This document shows, in pieces, positions 45,110 to 47,357 of a stretch of 47,357 bases of DNA. The position numbers and the translations under genes are program-made. The DNA is taken from contig NW_025955269.1 in the NCBI RefSeq assembly GCF_022376445.1, positions 1 to 47,357 of the forward strand, read 5' to 3'. Positions within the stretch are counted from its first letter, which is position 1. Every line of letters starts with the position of its first letter. The DNA is from Fomitopsis serialis (lineage: Eukaryota; Basidiomycota; Agaricomycetes; Polyporales; Fomitopsidaceae). The notes under the pieces were generated by a model. That model saw only the letters and a program-made list of their open reading frames with translations, did not search any database and was not told the origin of the DNA.

Positions 45110-46095
45110 CTAGTCCTGCTTCGCCCTCCGCAATGACTGAGTGTCGCATGGGGATAGGGATGGGCGGGGATCCACGAGTTCCACAGGTACCATCGTCGGG
45201 GTACGCTGTCCAGCACTATCATCTGCGTCAATGATCATCACTGGCGGCAGCTGCTCGCCTCGTGGGGTGCTGGGTCTCTCGACAGGTGTGGTGAGTCCGG
45301 AGTAGTTCTGCGGTCTCGGCGACAAGGCGATCCTGGGACGACCGCCGCTGCCCTCGCTTGAAGTAGTCAGGTGAGATGATACCGAGGGCGCGCGGCGGGT
45401 GAAGCTGGTATATTCGATACCAGGAGTATCGGGAATGACGGGAGCGAGACATATTCGAGCTCGGATGGCGTGCGCGGACGTCGAGGCTGCGCCTCAAGCT
45501 GCACCTGCGACCCACTCGCACGACTTGGAACGCTTGAAGCCTCTGAGCCACGAGCGGGACTGATGGCGCTCGATACCTCCGAACGAGGTGCAGGGCTCAC
45601 GATGCTCGATACCTCCGAGTAGTCGGAGAAGGATCCGGGCAACGGCGTCGTAGTCGGTCGCCTGGCAGGTGCCAGAGTTGGTCGAGAGCGGGACTGAGAT
45701 AGTGGCTGGGAACGGGAAATGAGGATGGACGGAGGACTGCGAGCTGTGCCAGAGGATACTGTGGTCGAGGAAGACCCTGCAGGCAATTCAGAGAACTGTA
45801 CGCGAGACGAGGAGCGGGCCTGCGAAGAGAGCCTGAGGGAAGACGGCAAAGCACGACGGACTCGCCGGTACAGCCGTCGAAAGCGTTTATCCTCCGCCAC
45901 GTCCCATCCTACGTCCGATAGCAGCACCCCCATTCCTGTCCATATGATGACAATGACGAGCCTTGTGAGATTGGCGGTGAGAAGTAGGTCGACAAAGAGA
46001 CGGAAGCCAAAAGCGATGTAGGGATCCAGAGAGTACGGGGTTTGGCGAGGAAGTGGTGAAGAACAGCACCCTCCACAAGCCGACGAGTGAGCCAT
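45110..46095 (-). CDS. Membrane-anchored Ser-rich protein, probably the N-terminal part of the Smr gene
   Basis: Exons 46095-45383 and 45332-45110; 311 residues as written. An N-terminal hydrophobic segment (FVDLLLTANLTRLVIVIIWTGMGVLL) is followed by a basic stretch (RRLYRRVRRAL) and a long Ser/Pro-rich region with repeats of the type SEVSSxVSPAPR. The tail IALSPRPQNYSGLTTPVERP runs into a stop at 45110. At GGGG 45166-45169 (CCCC coding) a one-base insertion would switch to a frame reading through MRHSVIAEGEAGLAAPPELM to 45043, where one more base joins the Smr frame. Only 67 bp separate this stop from the Smr ATG, too little for an independent promoter. The family is not recognised. Confidence 0.55.
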
Positions 46096-46373
46096 TGACC
46101 CTATGGTTCTGGTGTGTTATCTTGTCGATAGTTGCGCGCAAACGAGTCCGACGCCGATGGCGTAGAAGTTGTCCATTGATCATGCCCGGAGCGCGGTGCG
46201 TCGGGAGAGGCCACTGTCGTGGTACGTGATAGAGTCGTGCATGGGCGTCTGCAGTACCCTCGCAGGCTTTCCCGAAACGGGCACTCGCTATTGTTCTGTC
46301 CAACATAAAGACATCTCGTAGTGATACAGGCAGCCCGTCTCCTCTCCCTCCGGCCATGATATTGTACACTGTG
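46096..46373. other. Intergenic
   Basis: 278 bp between the membrane-protein start and the 3' end of the F-box-type gene. No feature seen. Confidence 0.4.
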
Positions 46374-47357
46374 CTAAGGTCGAGCAGCCCATCTTCGACG
46401 AAAAGCTATCTCAAACGCCCAATCGTCATGCAAATCCAGCACTTCCACTTGGCCGTACCTGTCCCCGATGGCTATTCGCCCGGTCGTGTCTTCGAATGCA
46501 GTGGACACGATGGCATACTGCCGCTTGATGATCTCGCTCATATCGCACCGACGCGAGTAGAGCGCCTTCTCCGAGTAATGCACCTCGTTCTCGAGGTACG
46601 TCGCTTTGGGCCGTTGCACCCCTTGCTGGTTCGCTCCGTTGAGACGGCACCCGGTTGTGCAGTGACATGAAATCCGAATAGACAACGTGCAGGGTAGGAC
46701 GAATGTCGCGAGCAGAGGTTCCTGGTCTGGACACAAAAGCCTTTACCACTCGGAGTGGCATGCAGCTTCCTGCAGGACGGTGGCACGGGAACCGCGTTGA
46801 TGCGTTTGCATTGCGCGAAAGGGAGCAAATACGGTGGCAGCGAGCCTTCGACAGCGGATGACGCGGTGGGTTTGTCGAGGCCAGGAAGCAAATCGAGTTG
46901 GACGATCATGTCAACGTCGTCTTCCCGGCATCGCCAGAGGACAGTCACAGGCGTCGATGGCCAGTCGCTTGGGTCCCTCTGTGCGACGACAGCGGTTTGG
47001 TGGATGATCACAGCTTCTGTGGCCGTGGGGTTGACCTGGAAGAGCAACTGCGGCTGCCGATTCCAGGCAGTGCGCGTACCATTCCAGACAGGTGCGTACA
47101 AGAAATGTATGCAGTTCTCACGCACGACAACCATATAGCGGTTGACAACCTTGACTGCACGGATCTCACCGGCTTGCGCCTACAGCGGTATAAGCGAAGA
47201 TTCGCAAACACACTGGTCGACTCACCAAGTAATGTGTTGGCTGCAGATTGATGGCCTCCATAGGTCCTTCGTAATACCAGATCGTTGGTGCCTGCCCCAG
47301 GACAACGTAGGCCCCATGCATAACATGCAGAGGATGTACCATCGCGCGGACGCTACG
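46374..47357 (-). CDS. C-terminal part of an F-box-type protein (partial, one single-base break)
   Basis: The gene enters from the right edge. Exons 47357-47226 and 47179-46374 are joined in phase by a 46 nt intron. The sequence resembles the beta-propeller-like C-terminus of the large agaricomycete F-box families: AGEIRAVKVVNRYMVVVREN, a long strand-rich middle, then ATPSGKGFCVQTRNLCSRHS, YPARCLFGFHVTAQPG, and after a frame change YSRRCDMSEIIKRQYAIVST and GRIAIGDRYGQVEVLDL. The frame change at about 46645-46653 equals one missing base in GGGTGCC (coding strand). The F-box itself would lie outside the window, so the family call rests on memory of these C-termini and is moderate. Such proteins are substrate adaptors of SCF ubiquitin ligases. 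Confidence 0.55.

Noticed and set aside
1..47357. CRISPR arrays, prophage, bacterial operons, tRNA or rRNA genes
   Set aside because: No spaced direct repeats, Shine-Dalgarno-led operons or tRNA A/B-box cloverleaf candidates were seen; the region is eukaryotic.

Overview
The window looks like nuclear DNA of a mushroom-forming basidiomycete (Agaricomycetes). Coding exons are GC-rich, genes hold many 48-60 nt GT-AG introns, genes are tightly packed, and several products (PRM1, MDM31, PAM16, RPA43, KTI12, an ELL-type factor, GH92) are fungal or eukaryotic nuclear proteins. No prokaryotic features, rRNA or tRNA genes were seen. All exon structures were worked out by hand from frame, GT-AG signals and remembered family patterns, so product names are recognition calls, not search results.

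Layout. 1-868: 3' part of an unidentified gene. 1287-3839 (+): MDM31. 4087-6046 (-): an MFS transporter, divergent from a BAX-inhibitor-1-like protein (6334-7649, +). 7916-8568: a 653 bp MITE-like element. 8942-11481 (+): an ELL-type Pol II elongation factor. 13036-16048 (+): a 950-residue membrane-anchored coiled-coil protein of unknown function. 17076-19018 (-): a PSR1-like CTD-type phosphatase. 19390-19942: a second MITE, pogo/Fot1-like. 20609-22408 (-): a decayed O-fucosyltransferase-like gene. 23887-24993 (+): KTI12 with two single-base breaks. 25131-27016 (-): the intact fucosyltransferase-like paralogue. About 27234-28260: possible coding remnants. 28408-29645 (-) RPA43 and 29883-30520 (+) PAM16 are divergent. 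30604-31050 (+): small unknown gene. 31215-32213 (-): secreted protein. 33170-36387 (+): PRM1. 37078-38960 (-): PAQR-family protein with one single-base break, divergent from peptidyl-tRNA hydrolase (39352-40034, +). 40544-44081 (+): GH92 mannosidase with 20 exons. 44283-46095 (-): an Smr-domain protein and an upstream membrane-protein reading frame that may be one broken gene. 46374-47357 (-): partial F-box-type protein.

Most genes are unrelated housekeeping functions with no shared pathway: mitochondria (MDM31, PAM16, probably PTH), RNA polymerase I and II (RPA43, ELL), tRNA modification (KTI12), mating and cell fusion (PRM1), membrane signalling and stress (PAQR, BXI1-like, PSR1-like) and glycan turnover (GH92, fucosyltransferase-like pair). 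The accessory stretch is 19.1-28.4 kb. It holds a transposon footprint, a duplicated and decaying glycosyltransferase and unexplained DNA. The most useful second-look items are the cluster of single-base frameshifts, the two MITEs, the 10-14 nt microexons, the ATG-only first coding exon of PAM16, and the large uncharacterised coiled-coil protein.
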